Positions 34,937 to 44,122 of a stretch of DNA of 64,000 nucleotides are shown here, piece by piece. The stretch's first letter is position 1; the number at the start of each line of letters is the position of its first letter. Source of the stretch: Evansella clarkii (lineage in GTDB: Bacteria > Bacillota > Bacilli > Bacillales > Salisediminibacteriaceae); assembly GCF_002019695.1 (NCBI RefSeq), contig NZ_KV917376.1:3978974-4042973 (forward strand). The letters run 5' to 3'. The notes under the pieces were generated by a model. That model ran no database searches and had not been told where the DNA came from. It saw only the letters and a list, made by a program, of their open reading frames with translations. The position numbers and the translations under genes are program-made.

Positions 34937-35266
34937 TTAGAGATCCTCCTTAATAAATTGGTTAATGACTTCCTTTGTAAGCTCCCACTCTCTGCATTTT
35001 TCTTTATAATAGTTCCTTCCAGCGTCAGTTATTTTATAATAAGTTCGCCTTTTACCGAAGGTTCCCTCCTTGTGGTAAGAAGTGATATACCCATTTTTCA
35101 TCAGCCGGTTGAAGGCGGAATAAAGCGTTGTTTCTTTAATAATATATTTTTCGCCGGAAAGCTCTTTTATCTGCTTGGATATCTCGTAGCCGTATGAATC
35201 ATCATCAAGCAGCAGATAAAGGATAATGGTGTCGTTGTAGCCCCGAATAACATCACTGCTGATCAA
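34937..35266 (-). CDS. PadR-family transcriptional regulator (short form)
   Basis: 109 residues: a winged helix only, with LYLLLDDDSYGYEISKQIKELSG and LYSAFNRLMKNGYITSYHKEGTFGKRRTYYKITDAGRNYYKEK. Its stop abuts the next start without a gap, so translation is coupled. An exact 14-bp inverted repeat lies in the upstream region and is its probable operator. Confidence 0.9.
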   Translation of the reverse strand: MISSDVIRGYNDTIILYLLLDDDSYGYEISKQIKELSGEKYIIKETTLYSAFNRLMKNGYITSYHKEGTFGKRRTYYKITDAGRNYYKEKCREWELTKEVINQFIKEDL

Positions 35267-35349
35267 ATTATTTCGCCTGCCTCCTGTGCTTTATTTACTG
35301 ACTGGAAAAAGAGAATGGTAATAACTTTACTTTGTCTGTCGTACTTCAT

Positions 35350-35389
35350 CTGTCGTAGTAATTTTATTTTACCTTAATTACTACGACAG
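35350..35389. promoter_or_regulatory. Long inverted repeat, PadR operator candidate
   Basis: CTGTCGTAGTAATT (35350-35363) and AATTACTACGACAG (35376-35389) are perfect 14-bp arms with a 12-bp spacer. An extra CTGTCGTA copy at 35336-35343 extends the site. It lies between padR and the divergent DUF3231 gene, so it may control both. Confidence 0.6.
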
Positions 35390-35482
35390 GTAAAGTATGA
35401 TTTTCCTTTCCCCAGACTAATTAAATGATTTTCTCGTTATTGGATAAACTATCTTAGATAAATTTTACAGGGGGTTATAAAG

Positions 35483-36493
35483 ATGGATGACTTCACTCAC
35501 AACAGCAGGTTGAGTTCCTCGGAGCTTGCCAACCTCTGGACCCAGTATATAAATGACAACATGTCACAATATGTGCTTAGCTACTTAATAAAAACCACAC
35601 AAGATAAAGAAATTAATGAAGTACTCGAATTCTCTCTGCAATTATCCAAAAGCCACCTTCAAAAAATAAAGCCTTTCTTAGCAAAAGAGAATTATCCAAT
35701 ACCAAAAGGGTTTTCAGATATTGATGTTAATCTGGAAGCACCAGCTTTATTTACTGATACATTTCATATTGTTTTTATCCAGATTATGTCTATTCATGGG
35801 ATGACCAGATACGCAGGTGCAATGGGCTGTGCCATTAGAGAGGATCAAAGAAAATATTTTAAAGAAGTTATTTCTGAATCAGTGGAATTATACGACAGAG
35901 CTACTGAAGTACTTGTACGAAAAGGAATAATCAGTAAACCCCCTTCTTTCAATAATAGCCAAAAAATTGACTATATTAACAAACAGGATTATTTAACTGG
36001 CTGGTTTGGAAAAAGAAGACCTATTAGCGCAGTCGAAGTGAGCGGTACTTATCTTAATTTGCAGAAGACAATGACAAAATTAGTACTTGAACTTGGTTTT
36101 AGCCAGGTGACACAATCGAATGAAGTAAGAAGGTATATGGATAGAGCAAGATCTGTCTGTCAAAATCACTTTAAAATACTATCCAGCATGCTGACGGAAG
36201 AAAATTTACATATTCCGAGAACATTCGATTCTGAAGTAACAGATTCAACAACCCCTCCATTTTCAGACAGACTTATATTGTTCTTAATCGTGTCACTCCT
36301 TTCGTCTGCTGTCGGGTATTACGGAGAAGCAATGGCATTATGCCAAAGAAGAGATTTGTCAGTTAATTACGCAAAAATGATTGCCGAAATTGGTGTGCTT
36401 GCCGAGGATGGCGTGAACCTGCTTATTGATAAAGAATGGTTGGAAGAGCCTCCTTTGGCGACAGATCATGAACGCCTGGCAAAAGAGAAATGA
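35483..36493 (+). CDS. DUF3231 family protein
   Basis: 336 residues made of two similar halves, each a ferritin-like four-helix unit. First half: LSSSELANLWTQYINDNMSQYVLSYLIKTT; second half: ISAVEVSGTYLNLQKTMTKLVLELGF; each ends with a MTRYAGAMG or SAVGYYGEAMALCQRRD segment. This is the DUF3231 family of Bacilli, sometimes found with spore-coat CotF-like proteins. Start ATG with GGGGG upstream. Function unknown. Confidence 0.88.
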   Translation: MDDFTHNSRLSSSELANLWTQYINDNMSQYVLSYLIKTTQDKEINEVLEFSLQLSKSHLQKIKPFLAKENYPIPKGFSDIDVNLEAPALFTDTFHIVFIQIMSIHGMTRYAGAMGCAIREDQRKYFKEVISESVELYDRATEVLVRKGIISKPPSFNNSQKIDYINKQDYLTGWFGKRRPISAVEVSGTYLNLQKTMTKLVLELGFSQVTQSNEVRRYMDRARSVCQNHFKILSSMLTEENLHIPRTFDSEVTDSTTPPFSDRLILFLIVSLLSSAVGYYGEAMALCQRRDLSVNYAKMIAEIGVLAEDGVNLLIDKEWLEEPPLATDHERLAKEK

Positions 36494-36556
36494 TACTGCA
36501 GGGAAAATAGACACCACATTAAATGGCGGATTATTATCCACCTTCAGGTCATTTAA

Positions 36557-36580
36557 GACTGCCCTGGTTCCAGGGCAGTC
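36557..36580. terminator. Bidirectional terminator
   Basis: GACTGCCCTGG and CCAGGGCAGTC, perfect stem with a 2-base loop, between convergent DUF3231 and serine hydrolase genes. Confidence 0.75.
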
Positions 36581-36595
36581 TTTCCGCTATCGGTT

Positions 36596-37765
36596 TCAAT
36601 TGGTTTCACCAAGTATACGAAGCATTTTAGGCATGATTTTAAAAGGGGCTGGAGCCGCAGTTACCTGGCTGACGGTTCCAGCGGTTATTATATCCAGCTC
36701 CGGACAGTAAAAGAGCCAGGAACCTGTTGCTCCTGTGTGGCCCGTCAGATCTGGCATAGGACGAAACGGGGTAAACAGACGAGGCATTTTAAACCGCATT
36801 ATGCCCAGCCCATATTGTATCGGCCAGCCAGGGGCTAACGGGCTGAGCCCAAACCCAAATGTCTGCCAGCCACTCTGCATTAGCTCTACCGTTTCTGGTT
36901 TCTCAAACACTTTCCCGTTAACAAGTGCCCTCATAAACTTGATTAAATCTCTTGCTGTACTGTTGAGATCATTAAAAGATCTTAAAGCAAGCGGTTTGTC
37001 GTTAAAGGCTGTGTCCTCTATCCAGACAGTGGCCGTCGTCCCCGCAGGTTCCAGTGATTCAGAGCCAGGATGATATGTATTAACTAATCCCAGCGGCTCA
37101 AAAAGCATCTCCTTAAAGACCTCTTCAATCGGCTTACCGGTTACTTTTTCAATAATAGCGATAAGTATTTGAAAATTCGTGTCCGAATAACGTATCCGAT
37201 ATTTTTCTCCGCTGAGGTTTTGAGGCGGAAAAAGAGGAGCATTCACTTTACGTACAATCTGAAGTGTGTCTTCAAGGGACCAGGACATATCCTTTCCTTC
37301 TATCGCCCGGTCTATTATTGTTTTTTCCCCTTTCGGCTTTATCTCAAGGTAGTCCGGAATCCCGGAAGAATGGCTTAGCAGATGTTCTATCGTTAAGCGG
37401 TCATAATAGTCGATGCCCCCAACTACATGCACATTCTTCAAAAGATCTTCAGGAAGATAGTCGATAACTAAATTATTGATGGATAGCTTATTTGTCTCGT
37501 GGAGTTTGAGGATAGTGGTGGCGATATAGAGTTTTGTTACACTGGCAATCCAAAATGGCGTATCGGCCTCCATTTCTGTCCCGTCAGGATGGGCAATACC
37601 TTTTGCCCCTTCCCAACGAAAAGTTCCCTCTCTATTCTCCACCGCCAAAACCGCGTGCCGGACCCCTTTCATGGCCAACAGCTGATCCAGAAGGCCATGT
37701 AGCGATTTCGATTGATTAGCAGTTAATGAGTTGCTTTGAGTAATAGCTATTTTAGACCCCTCCAT
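36596..37765 (-). CDS. Serine hydrolase, beta-lactamase class C / D-Ala-D-Ala peptidase-like
   Basis: 389 residues. SxxK is SVTK (Ser75-Lys78), second motif YSDTNFQ, third motif GHTGATGSW (HTG), so the active-site set is complete. No signal peptide is visible, so probably cytoplasmic. Related to CubicO/EstB-like esterases. The ATG at 37765 has GGAGGG about 4 bases upstream. It is distinct from the 7526-8563 paralogue. Substrate unknown. Confidence 0.85.
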   Translation of the reverse strand: MEGSKIAITQSNSLTANQSKSLHGLLDQLLAMKGVRHAVLAVENREGTFRWEGAKGIAHPDGTEMEADTPFWIASVTKLYIATTILKLHETNKLSINNLVIDYLPEDLLKNVHVVGGIDYYDRLTIEHLLSHSSGIPDYLEIKPKGEKTIIDRAIEGKDMSWSLEDTLQIVRKVNAPLFPPQNLSGEKYRIRYSDTNFQILIAIIEKVTGKPIEEVFKEMLFEPLGLVNTYHPGSESLEPAGTTATVWIEDTAFNDKPLALRSFNDLNSTARDLIKFMRALVNGKVFEKPETVELMQSGWQTFGFGLSPLAPGWPIQYGLGIMRFKMPRLFTPFRPMPDLTGHTGATGSWLFYCPELDIITAGTVSQVTAAPAPFKIMPKMLRILGETN

Positions 37766-37986
37766 TATTTAACTTACATGTAACTTCCCCCCATGCTGAA
37801 TTACATTTAAGAATTATGTACCACAATTGCCTAATTATTACGAAAACTTAACGATTCATCTAAATTATAGCATTTGTTTCCCGAATAATATTAAATGTGA
37901 GTAAAATGACTCAAACCAGTTTTCCGGCGGTCTGAATAATATAGTATCCACTTCATGACACCAATGTTTCTGCATTTAAACATTTT
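37766..37986. other. Intergenic, nothing recognised
   Basis: AT-rich region upstream of the serine hydrolase. No ORF with a ribosome site, no RNA motif seen. Confidence 0.5.
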
Positions 37987-38024
37987 CAAAAAAAGAGCAT
38001 TAAATTGCAATGCAATTTAACACT
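37987..38024 (-). terminator. Terminator of the met operon
   Basis: A perfect palindrome TTAAATTGCA, one base, TGCAATTTAA (38000-38020), followed on the minus strand by TGCTCTTTTTTT. It lies 90 bp after metQ. Confidence 0.75.
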
Positions 38025-38110
38025 CGATTAGTTTTGTTCTCTATATTATATATAGAAGAAACTCGATTTCCTGACTCCAGAATGACAGTATTTTTATGGC
38101 CCGTCTCGAA

Positions 38111-38929
38111 TTACTCCCTCATCCAGTCAGGCTGGTGGAAGCCCTGGAATTCTTCTTCGATAAACTGTTTAAATTCGTCTGATTCAATGGCTTCCTTAAT
38201 ATCCTGTACGTATTGATCGTCAAGGTTTTCCGTAAGTACAACCACCTGGTTGATAATATTCTCAGGAATATTGTCTTTTGCCAGTGACGTTGTTAAATCC
38301 AGTCCCGCCGAAATAGCAAAGTTTCCATTTATGGCAGCTAAATCCACCGAGCTGAGAGATCTTGGAAGCTGTGCTGCTTCCAGAGACTCGATTTTCAGGT
38401 CCAGCGGGTTGCTGGTAACATCGTTTTCAGTTACACGCAGGGGGTTAACATCTTCGTCAAATTCCAGAAGCCCGTTGTCTCTTAAAACAGTAAGCCCCCT
38501 CGCCGTATTTGTCGGGTCATTCGGAATTGCCACTGTGCTTCCAGGTTCAATTTCGTCAAGGGAATCGAACTTCTCTGAATAAATCGCCATTGGTGCTGTC
38601 GGTACTCTGATTACACCTGAAAGTTCCATGTCGTGCTCCTCTGCAAATGCAGTCATATAAACCTCATGCTGGAACAGGTTAGCATCTAGAGATCCAGATC
38701 CAAGGGCGGTATTCGGCTGGACATAATCGTTGAATTCCCTAACTTCCACTGTATAACCAAGCTCCTCCAGATATGGCTTTACACCGCCTTCTAACATATC
38801 GCTGTACGGAATCGTTCCTCCGAGAACAAGATCCTTCTTTTCAACGTCTGAAGCTGCACCTTCATCTGAACCACAGGCAGCCAGCAGTCCGGCTGGGATT
38901 AATGATAATAGTAATAGAAATTTTTTCAT
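38111..38929 (-). CDS. metQ: Methionine ABC transporter substrate-binding lipoprotein
   Basis: 272 residues. Signal peptide with lipobox LLAAC (Cys19), then the NlpA/MetQ fold: GGVKPYLEELGYTVEVREF, PNTALGSGSLDANLFQHEVYM, SEKFDSLDEIEPGSTVAIPNDPTNTARGL. It captures methionine, or methionine sulfoxide, outside the membrane and passes it to MetI-MetN. Third gene of metNIQ. Confidence 0.95.
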   Translation of the reverse strand: MKKFLLLLSLIPAGLLAACGSDEGAASDVEKKDLVLGGTIPYSDMLEGGVKPYLEELGYTVEVREFNDYVQPNTALGSGSLDANLFQHEVYMTAFAEEHDMELSGVIRVPTAPMAIYSEKFDSLDEIEPGSTVAIPNDPTNTARGLTVLRDNGLLEFDEDVNPLRVTENDVTSNPLDLKIESLEAAQLPRSLSSVDLAAINGNFAISAGLDLTTSLAKDNIPENIINQVVVLTENLDDQYVQDIKEAIESDEFKQFIEEEFQGFHQPDWMRE

Positions 38930-38954
38930 TTTATATAGCCTCCGTAGTTGTTTA

Positions 38955-39614
38955 TTATCGTCTGCTTACTGCCTTTGCAATAAAGTCGCCAAAATACTGG
39001 ACGACCTGTACTAAAACGATTAACAGAATAACAGTAGTAAACATAATCGTATTATCATAGCGGTAATATCCATACCTGATCGCCAGGTCGCCAATGCCTC
39101 CGCCGCCGATTGTTCCGGCCATTGCCGAGTATCCGATTAAACTGATTGCCGTAATTGTCAGTCCCCGAATGAGCCCGGCCTTCGACTCAGGAAGGATGAT
39201 ATCTTTTATGATCAGCCAGGGTGACGCTCCGGCTGCCACTGCCGCTTCAATAACACCTTTGTCAATCTCCCGTGCTGCTGACTCAGCGATTCTCGCATAA
39301 AAAGGAATGGCTGCTACGGAAAGGGAAACTGAAGCTGCGAGCGGCCCGATCGTTGTGTTCAGCAGGAAATGTGTGAACGGAAGCAGAAAAACGAGCAGGA
39401 TCACATATGGAACAGACCTAATTAAATTAATAATGCTGCCTGCTGTCTGCCGGATCAATTTGTTTTCCAGGAAAATACCTCTGTCAGTCACAAAGAGGAG
39501 GATTCCTAAAGGCAGCCCGATAAGAAGGGCTGTGAGAAGGGCAATCCCTACCATTAACAAAGTTTCGAAGAATGCCTGGTTCAGTTCAGGCAATATTTGA
39601 ATTATGCTCTCCAT
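38955..39614 (-). CDS. metI: Methionine ABC transporter permease
   Basis: 219 residues, five membrane helices, with the binding-protein-dependent permease loop EAAVAAGASPWLIIKDIILPES (EAA motif). The ATG at 39614 follows GGAGGTGATTAGCC and lies inside the 3' end of metN (29-bp overlap). Confidence 0.95.
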   Translation of the reverse strand: MESIIQILPELNQAFFETLLMVGIALLTALLIGLPLGILLFVTDRGIFLENKLIRQTAGSIINLIRSVPYVILLVFLLPFTHFLLNTTIGPLAASVSLSVAAIPFYARIAESAAREIDKGVIEAAVAAGASPWLIIKDIILPESKAGLIRGLTITAISLIGYSAMAGTIGGGGIGDLAIRYGYYRYDNTIMFTTVILLIVLVQVVQYFGDFIAKAVSRR

Positions 39615-40617
39615 GGCTAATCACCTCCACTTTGCTTACCCGCTTACGCAGATAGTCGATTGCTTTTTTTACCTCGTCCTGCTCCCCGGTAACACTCATG
39701 ATAAAAATTCCGAGTGGTTCATCCTGGATGTATTCCACCTTACCATGAAGAATGTTGCCCTGTACCCGGAATGCCTGAAGCGCATCGGATACAACAGATT
39801 GCGTTGCTTTTTCTCCCCAAAACTGCAGCATAACAAGCTCTCCATCAAGCCCCTCTGTAAGTTTTTGGGGGAGTTTAAAATCAAGCACGGTTTCGATAAA
39901 TGTTTCTGTTAACGGTTCCTGAGGGTTTGCAAAAATATTATAGGTAGATCCTTGTTCCACTACTCTGCCATCCTGCATTACCGCACATTTGTGGCAGATC
40001 TCTTTCACGACTTCCATCTCGTGGGTAATAATAACGATTGTGATGCCAAGCTCTTTATTGATTTTTTTCAGCAATGCGAGAATTGATTTGGTCGTGCTCG
40101 GATCAAGGGCGGATGTTGCCTCGTCACAAAGGAGCACCTTCGGGTTGTTGGCAAGGGCCCTTGCGATGCTGACCCTCTGTTTCTGACCACCGCTAAGCTG
40201 TGCAGGGTACTGGTTCCTCCTGTCCGTAAGACCAACCAGTTTAAGAAGCTCATCCACCCTTTGGCGGATATGCTGTTTTTTAATGCCCGCAGCCTTTAAA
40301 GCGAAACCTACATTTTCAAAAACCGTCTTGGATGAAACGAGGTAGAACCCCTGAAAAATCATGCCGATCGATTGCCTTTGTTTCCTTAATTGCTTTGGGG
40401 ACAGCTCAGCCAGGTTAACTCCGTCTACTTTTACTGTCCCTGAAGTTGGCGGTTCAAGATAGTTCATGCATCGAAGCAAGGTGCTTTTTCCTGCCCCGCT
40501 GTACCCGACGATTCCGAAAATTTCCCCTTTCCTGATATGGAGAGTTACATCATCAACTCCCTTCACAATGCCAGATTTACTTTGAAATTCCTTCGTTATA
40601 TTTTCCAGGGTAAGCAT
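39586..40617 (-). CDS. metN: Methionine ABC transporter ATP-binding protein
   Basis: 343 residues. Walker A GYSGAGKST, signature LSGGQKQRVSIARAL, Walker B VLLCDEATSALD. The C-terminal 90 residues form the ACT-like NIL domain that inhibits transport when methionine binds. First gene of metNIQ. No S-box is seen directly upstream, so it may rely on read-through from the S-box transcript of the LLM gene or on its own promoter. Confidence 0.96.
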   Translation of the reverse strand: MLTLENITKEFQSKSGIVKGVDDVTLHIRKGEIFGIVGYSGAGKSTLLRCMNYLEPPTSGTVKVDGVNLAELSPKQLRKQRQSIGMIFQGFYLVSSKTVFENVGFALKAAGIKKQHIRQRVDELLKLVGLTDRRNQYPAQLSGGQKQRVSIARALANNPKVLLCDEATSALDPSTTKSILALLKKINKELGITIVIITHEMEVVKEICHKCAVMQDGRVVEQGSTYNIFANPQEPLTETFIETVLDFKLPQKLTEGLDGELVMLQFWGEKATQSVVSDALQAFRVQGNILHGKVEYIQDEPLGIFIMSVTGEQDEVKKAIDYLRKRVSKVEVISHGEHNSNIA

Positions 40618-40764
40618 AGAAGACTCCCTTCTTAATTTTATTGGATGCTGTTTATTTCTGAGTATACTTATCGTTTTAGTTAAAGAATTTATTAAAACCA
40701 GTGACTATTTCTTCCTAAACTGCTTTGTTATTTTGCAAGTCCTTCTGAAAAGCTAAAACAAAAT

Positions 40765-40869
40765 GGTATCGCGCCAAATTTAACAGTTATCGCGCGTAAC
40801 TAAGCAGGTATCGCGCCAATCCACATAGTTATCACGCCAAGACAGGAACTTATCACGCAAAACTCAAAC
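40765..40869. repeat. Five-copy 21-bp array (TATCGCGC core)
   Basis: Units at 40765, 40786, 40807, 40828 and 40849 share the core KTATCRCGC, with about 11 bases of variable sequence between. The 21-bp period places each core on the same DNA face. It lies between the LLM oxidoreductase stop and metN. Function unknown. Confidence 0.85.
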
Positions 40870-40877
40870 ATTCTCCC

Positions 40878-42266
40878 TTAACTCTCCACCACTACTTTCC
40901 TGAATTTGCTTCCCGGGTGGTCTTCCGGCAGAAGGCTGGAGCCTTCCGGAAATAGTTTTTCTCTTAAAGTGCCTTCCTTGTATTCTGTTTTATATAGTCC
41001 TCGTTTTTGCAGCTCGGGAACTACTAAGTCTATGAATGATTCCAGGTCCCCTGGCGTTACGAGATGGTTTAAGTTAAAACCGTCCACGCCTGATTCTTTG
41101 AACTGGAATTCGATTGCATCGGCAACTTCCTCCGGGCTTCCCACAATAATGCTGTTTCTATCCAGGGACTCAAACCTGTTAAGTACATCGCCTACAGTAA
41201 GCTTTTTCGGAGCGTCTTTAGTTAAAGTTGCTGCTTTATAGTGGCCGCCCTCAGTCTTTTTCGTGTATTCGAAAGGCAGTTCAGGATCCAGCTTCTCATA
41301 TTCGGCTATATCATATCCGCTCGCGCCGTACTGGGCCTTCGCTGCATCTGCACTCCACAGCTTGTTGTATTCCTCGAATTTACGTTCCGCCTCCTCCGTC
41401 GTTTCTGCAACGATAACACTTAAGAAAGAGAAGAACTTCAGGTTATCCGGATTTCGCCCGTGTTTTGCAGCCCTTTCACGAATATCATCCGCATAGTATC
41501 GGATCCGTTCAGGTGTTGGTCCCCCGACAAAAATACATTCTGCATGTCTGGCAGCGAATTCCCTGCCTTTTTCCGACGTCCCTGCCTGGTAAATAACTGG
41601 TGTCCTCTGCAGTGACGGCTCGCTTAAATGTGGTCCTTCCACACTGAAGTACTCGCCTTTATGATTGATTTCATGCACCTTTTCAGGATCCACAAGCGTC
41701 TTGTTTTCCACGTCCTCCACTACTGCACCGTATTCCCAGCTCTGTTCCCAAAGCTTATACGACACATCGAGATATTCATGGGCGATGTCGTATCTTTCAT
41801 CATGCCTGATCATTTCCTCCAGTCCGAAGTTTCGGGCAGCGTTAGGAAGATAAGATGTCACCACATTCCAGGCGATCCGGCCGTTTGTCAGATGATCGAG
41901 CGTTGTAAAACGTCTGGCATTTCCAAAAGGCTGTTCATATGTAGTGCTCACAGTGATCGCGAATGATAAGTTGTTCGTCACACTTGCCATCGCAGATACT
42001 AACAGCGCCGGATCATTCAGGGGCACCTGCAGTCCATCTCGGATTGATGGTGCTTTGCTTTTTTGGTACACATCATAGATTCCAAGAACATCAGCGAAAA
42101 AAACGGCATCAAACTTTCCTTTTTCCAAAAGCTTCGCGAGCTCGATCCAGTAGTTTAAATCCTTATACCCTTTGTGTCTTTTATTCTCCGGATGCTTCCA
42201 GAAACCATGGGAATTGTGCATTGCACTGTTCATTTCAAATGCGTTCAAAATAATCTGTTTCGTCAT
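40878..42266 (-). CDS. LLM-class flavin monooxygenase, NtaA/SnaA/DszA family
   Basis: 462 residues, longer than simple luciferase-like proteins and typical of the NtaA/SnaA/DszA/SoxA group. Marks: LNAFEMNSAMHNSHGFWKHPENK, FAITVSTTYEQPFGNARRFTTLDHLTNGRIAWNVVTSYL, QRTPVIYQAGTSEKGREFAARHAECIFVGGP, GVDGFNLNHLVTPGDLESF. It uses reduced FMN to oxidise an organosulfur or chelating compound. An S-box leader directly upstream ties it to sulfur supply. It and metNIQ run in the same direction with a 260-bp gap. Confidence 0.9.
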   Translation of the reverse strand: MTKQIILNAFEMNSAMHNSHGFWKHPENKRHKGYKDLNYWIELAKLLEKGKFDAVFFADVLGIYDVYQKSKAPSIRDGLQVPLNDPALLVSAMASVTNNLSFAITVSTTYEQPFGNARRFTTLDHLTNGRIAWNVVTSYLPNAARNFGLEEMIRHDERYDIAHEYLDVSYKLWEQSWEYGAVVEDVENKTLVDPEKVHEINHKGEYFSVEGPHLSEPSLQRTPVIYQAGTSEKGREFAARHAECIFVGGPTPERIRYYADDIRERAAKHGRNPDNLKFFSFLSVIVAETTEEAERKFEEYNKLWSADAAKAQYGASGYDIAEYEKLDPELPFEYTKKTEGGHYKAATLTKDAPKKLTVGDVLNRFESLDRNSIIVGSPEEVADAIEFQFKESGVDGFNLNHLVTPGDLESFIDLVVPELQKRGLYKTEYKEGTLREKLFPEGSSLLPEDHPGSKFRKVVVES

Positions 42267-42325
42267 TTTCTCGTCCTCCTGGTTAATTAGTCATCGGAGA
42301 GAGGTGGTCTCAAATAAAAAATAAA

Positions 42326-42490
42326 AAACCTCTTCCTAAGAAGAGGTTTCATCACGATACACCACGCAAAGAATTCTCTCCTTATCTTTCAAGCTGAACA
42401 GCTTGCTGGAATTAGCACAGTGCTTACTTACATCATTAAAGCCTGTTGCCGAGGTTTCAAAGGGCCAGTCCCTCCACCTCTCTTGATAAG
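42326..42490 (-). promoter_or_regulatory. SAM-I (S-box) riboswitch with terminator
   Basis: On the minus strand: CTTATCAAGAGAGGTGGAGG then GACTGGCCC, GAAACCTCGGCAACAGGC and a GCTAATTCCAGCAAG stretch, the diagnostic S-box blocks. It ends in a terminator (AAACCTCTT and AAGAGGTTT, then TTTATTTTTT). When SAM is scarce, transcription continues into the LLM gene. Confidence 0.95.
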
Positions 42491-42520
42491 AAAAAGCTGG
42501 AAACTATTAAGTTACGACCA

Positions 42521-42549
42521 AATATACAGTGTAAATATTAATTAGTCAA
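42521..42549 (-). promoter_or_regulatory. SigA promoter of the S-box transcript
   Basis: TTGACT (42544-42549), 17-bp spacer, TATATT (42521-42526), just upstream of the riboswitch. Confidence 0.75.
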
Positions 42550-42748
42550 CAGCAATTTTTTGATTATTTTTTATTTTTTATCCCTTTGCACTGATACAGC
42601 AATAAAAAGCCCCTCTCAAATATTTTTAAAAAGATATTCCGTATTGACTTTATTTTTCAAACCGCTTAAAGTATTGCCTATTATAAAAATTGCTTCTGAG
42701 AAAATCACACAATTTCTATCCTAATATAATTAAAAGGAGGTTAAATCT

Positions 42749-43900
42749 ATGGCGCTTGCAGTAAAAAACAATTCAGCAACTTTTACAGGAATACTTGTGC
42801 AGACAGATGAACTTGCAGATATATTCAGCCAGCGTGCGGAACATATTGATTCCGAAGGCATTTTCCCTCACGAAAACTTTGAAGATCTGAAAGAACGAGG
42901 GTTCCTTTCCTTGACCGTCCCTGAAAAATACGGCGGTAAAGGACTTAACCTGTACGAGTTTTTACAGATCCAGGAAAAGCTCGCAAAAGGAGATGCCGCG
43001 ACAGCCCTGTCTATCGGCTGGCATCTGGGTGTTATCCTGGAAGCTGCGGAGACAAATCATTGGCAGGAACAAAGTTTCGCCAGACTATGCAGGTTGATTG
43101 TTGAGGAAAAGGCATTGATTAACCTTGCCCAGACAGAATTGGCGACTGGCAGTCCGTCAAGAGGCGCAGTCCCCCAGACCACAGCTGTTAAAGAAGCTGG
43201 GGGCTGGAGAATAAATGGCAGAAAATCCTTTACTTCAATGGCTTCAGCTCTGGATTATTCTGTCGTTACAGTAGATGTTGACCGAACGGGGCAAAAAGGT
43301 TTTATGCTCATCGACCATCGCCTCCCTGGTGTGAGAGTGGAGGAAACGTGGGACAGTATCGCTATGAGAGGTACAAAAAGTGACGACCTCGTTCTGGAGA
43401 ATGTACTTGCAGACAGAGATGCTTTATTATCTGTTGAAAGTGCGAAAAAGCCTTTCCCGAAGGGCTGGTATTTGCAGATACCTGCCGTTTATTTAGGAGT
43501 AGCAGTTGCGGCAAGAGAGTATGCCGTAGAGTTTGCAACCAGTTATCAGCCTGTCACCTTGCCGGGACCAATCAAAGAGGTTCCTGAGGTTAGAAGGAAA
43601 TTCGGCGAAATAGAACTTGAGATTTTTAAAGCACGGGAGGTTCTTTATTCTGTTGCCCGTAAATGGGTGGAACAGCCGGATGAGCGTTCTCACATGGCAG
43701 CAGAGCTGGCAGCAGTAAAGCATATCTGTACTAACAGCGCTAACACCGCTGTAGATTTGGCGATGAGGATTGTCGGTGCGAGAAGCCTTTCTGCAAAAAA
43801 TCCTCTGCAGCGTCATTTTCGGGATGTCCGTGCCGGCCTTCACAACCCGCCAACTGATGATGCGATAGTTTACAATCTAGCAAATAATATACTAGGATAA
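42749..43900 (+). CDS. Acyl-CoA dehydrogenase-like flavoprotein (SfnB/DszC type)
   Basis: 383 residues with an acyl-CoA dehydrogenase fold: N-domain LKERGFLSLTVPEKYGGKGLNLYEF, middle domain INLAQTELATGSPSRGAVPQTTAV and INGRKSFTSMASALDY, C-terminal helical domain ending HFRDVRAGLHNPPTDDAIVYNL. The usual catalytic Glu of acyl-CoA dehydrogenases is not evident. This and the neighbourhood suggest the SfnB/DszC flavin monooxygenase branch used in sulfur acquisition. It is divergent from the S-box transcript. Start ATG follows AAAGGAGG. Confidence 0.82.
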   Translation: MALAVKNNSATFTGILVQTDELADIFSQRAEHIDSEGIFPHENFEDLKERGFLSLTVPEKYGGKGLNLYEFLQIQEKLAKGDAATALSIGWHLGVILEAAETNHWQEQSFARLCRLIVEEKALINLAQTELATGSPSRGAVPQTTAVKEAGGWRINGRKSFTSMASALDYSVVTVDVDRTGQKGFMLIDHRLPGVRVEETWDSIAMRGTKSDDLVLENVLADRDALLSVESAKKPFPKGWYLQIPAVYLGVAVAAREYAVEFATSYQPVTLPGPIKEVPEVRRKFGEIELEIFKAREVLYSVARKWVEQPDERSHMAAELAAVKHICTNSANTAVDLAMRIVGARSLSAKNPLQRHFRDVRAGLHNPPTDDAIVYNLANNILG

Positions 43901-43950
43901 TAAAATGTTTTAGTCTCGTTTTTATTTCTGAGATCCTTTTCTAACATTGA

Positions 43951-43977
43951 GGGTACTTAGCCTTTGGCTAGGTGCCC
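43951..43977 (+). terminator. Hairpin after the acyl-CoA dehydrogenase-like gene
   Basis: GGGTACTTAGCC and GGCTAGGTGCCC pair over 12 bp with two G-T pairs. The T tract is weak, so termination is uncertain. Confidence 0.5.
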
Positions 43978-44122
43978 ATTTGCTTGACTAAGACAGATTT
44001 TATAACATGGCACCCTTCCTGCCGATTTGCCTTACATGATTTTGTCACTTCCATTTCTATAAATTTAAAATATTCAGCTCCTTCAGGTATAATAAAATCA
44101 GATAAGTTAAGGAGGTTAGGTT

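Noticed and set aside
40765-40869. CRISPR array
   Set aside because: The repeat core is only 9 bp and the period 21 bp, much too short.
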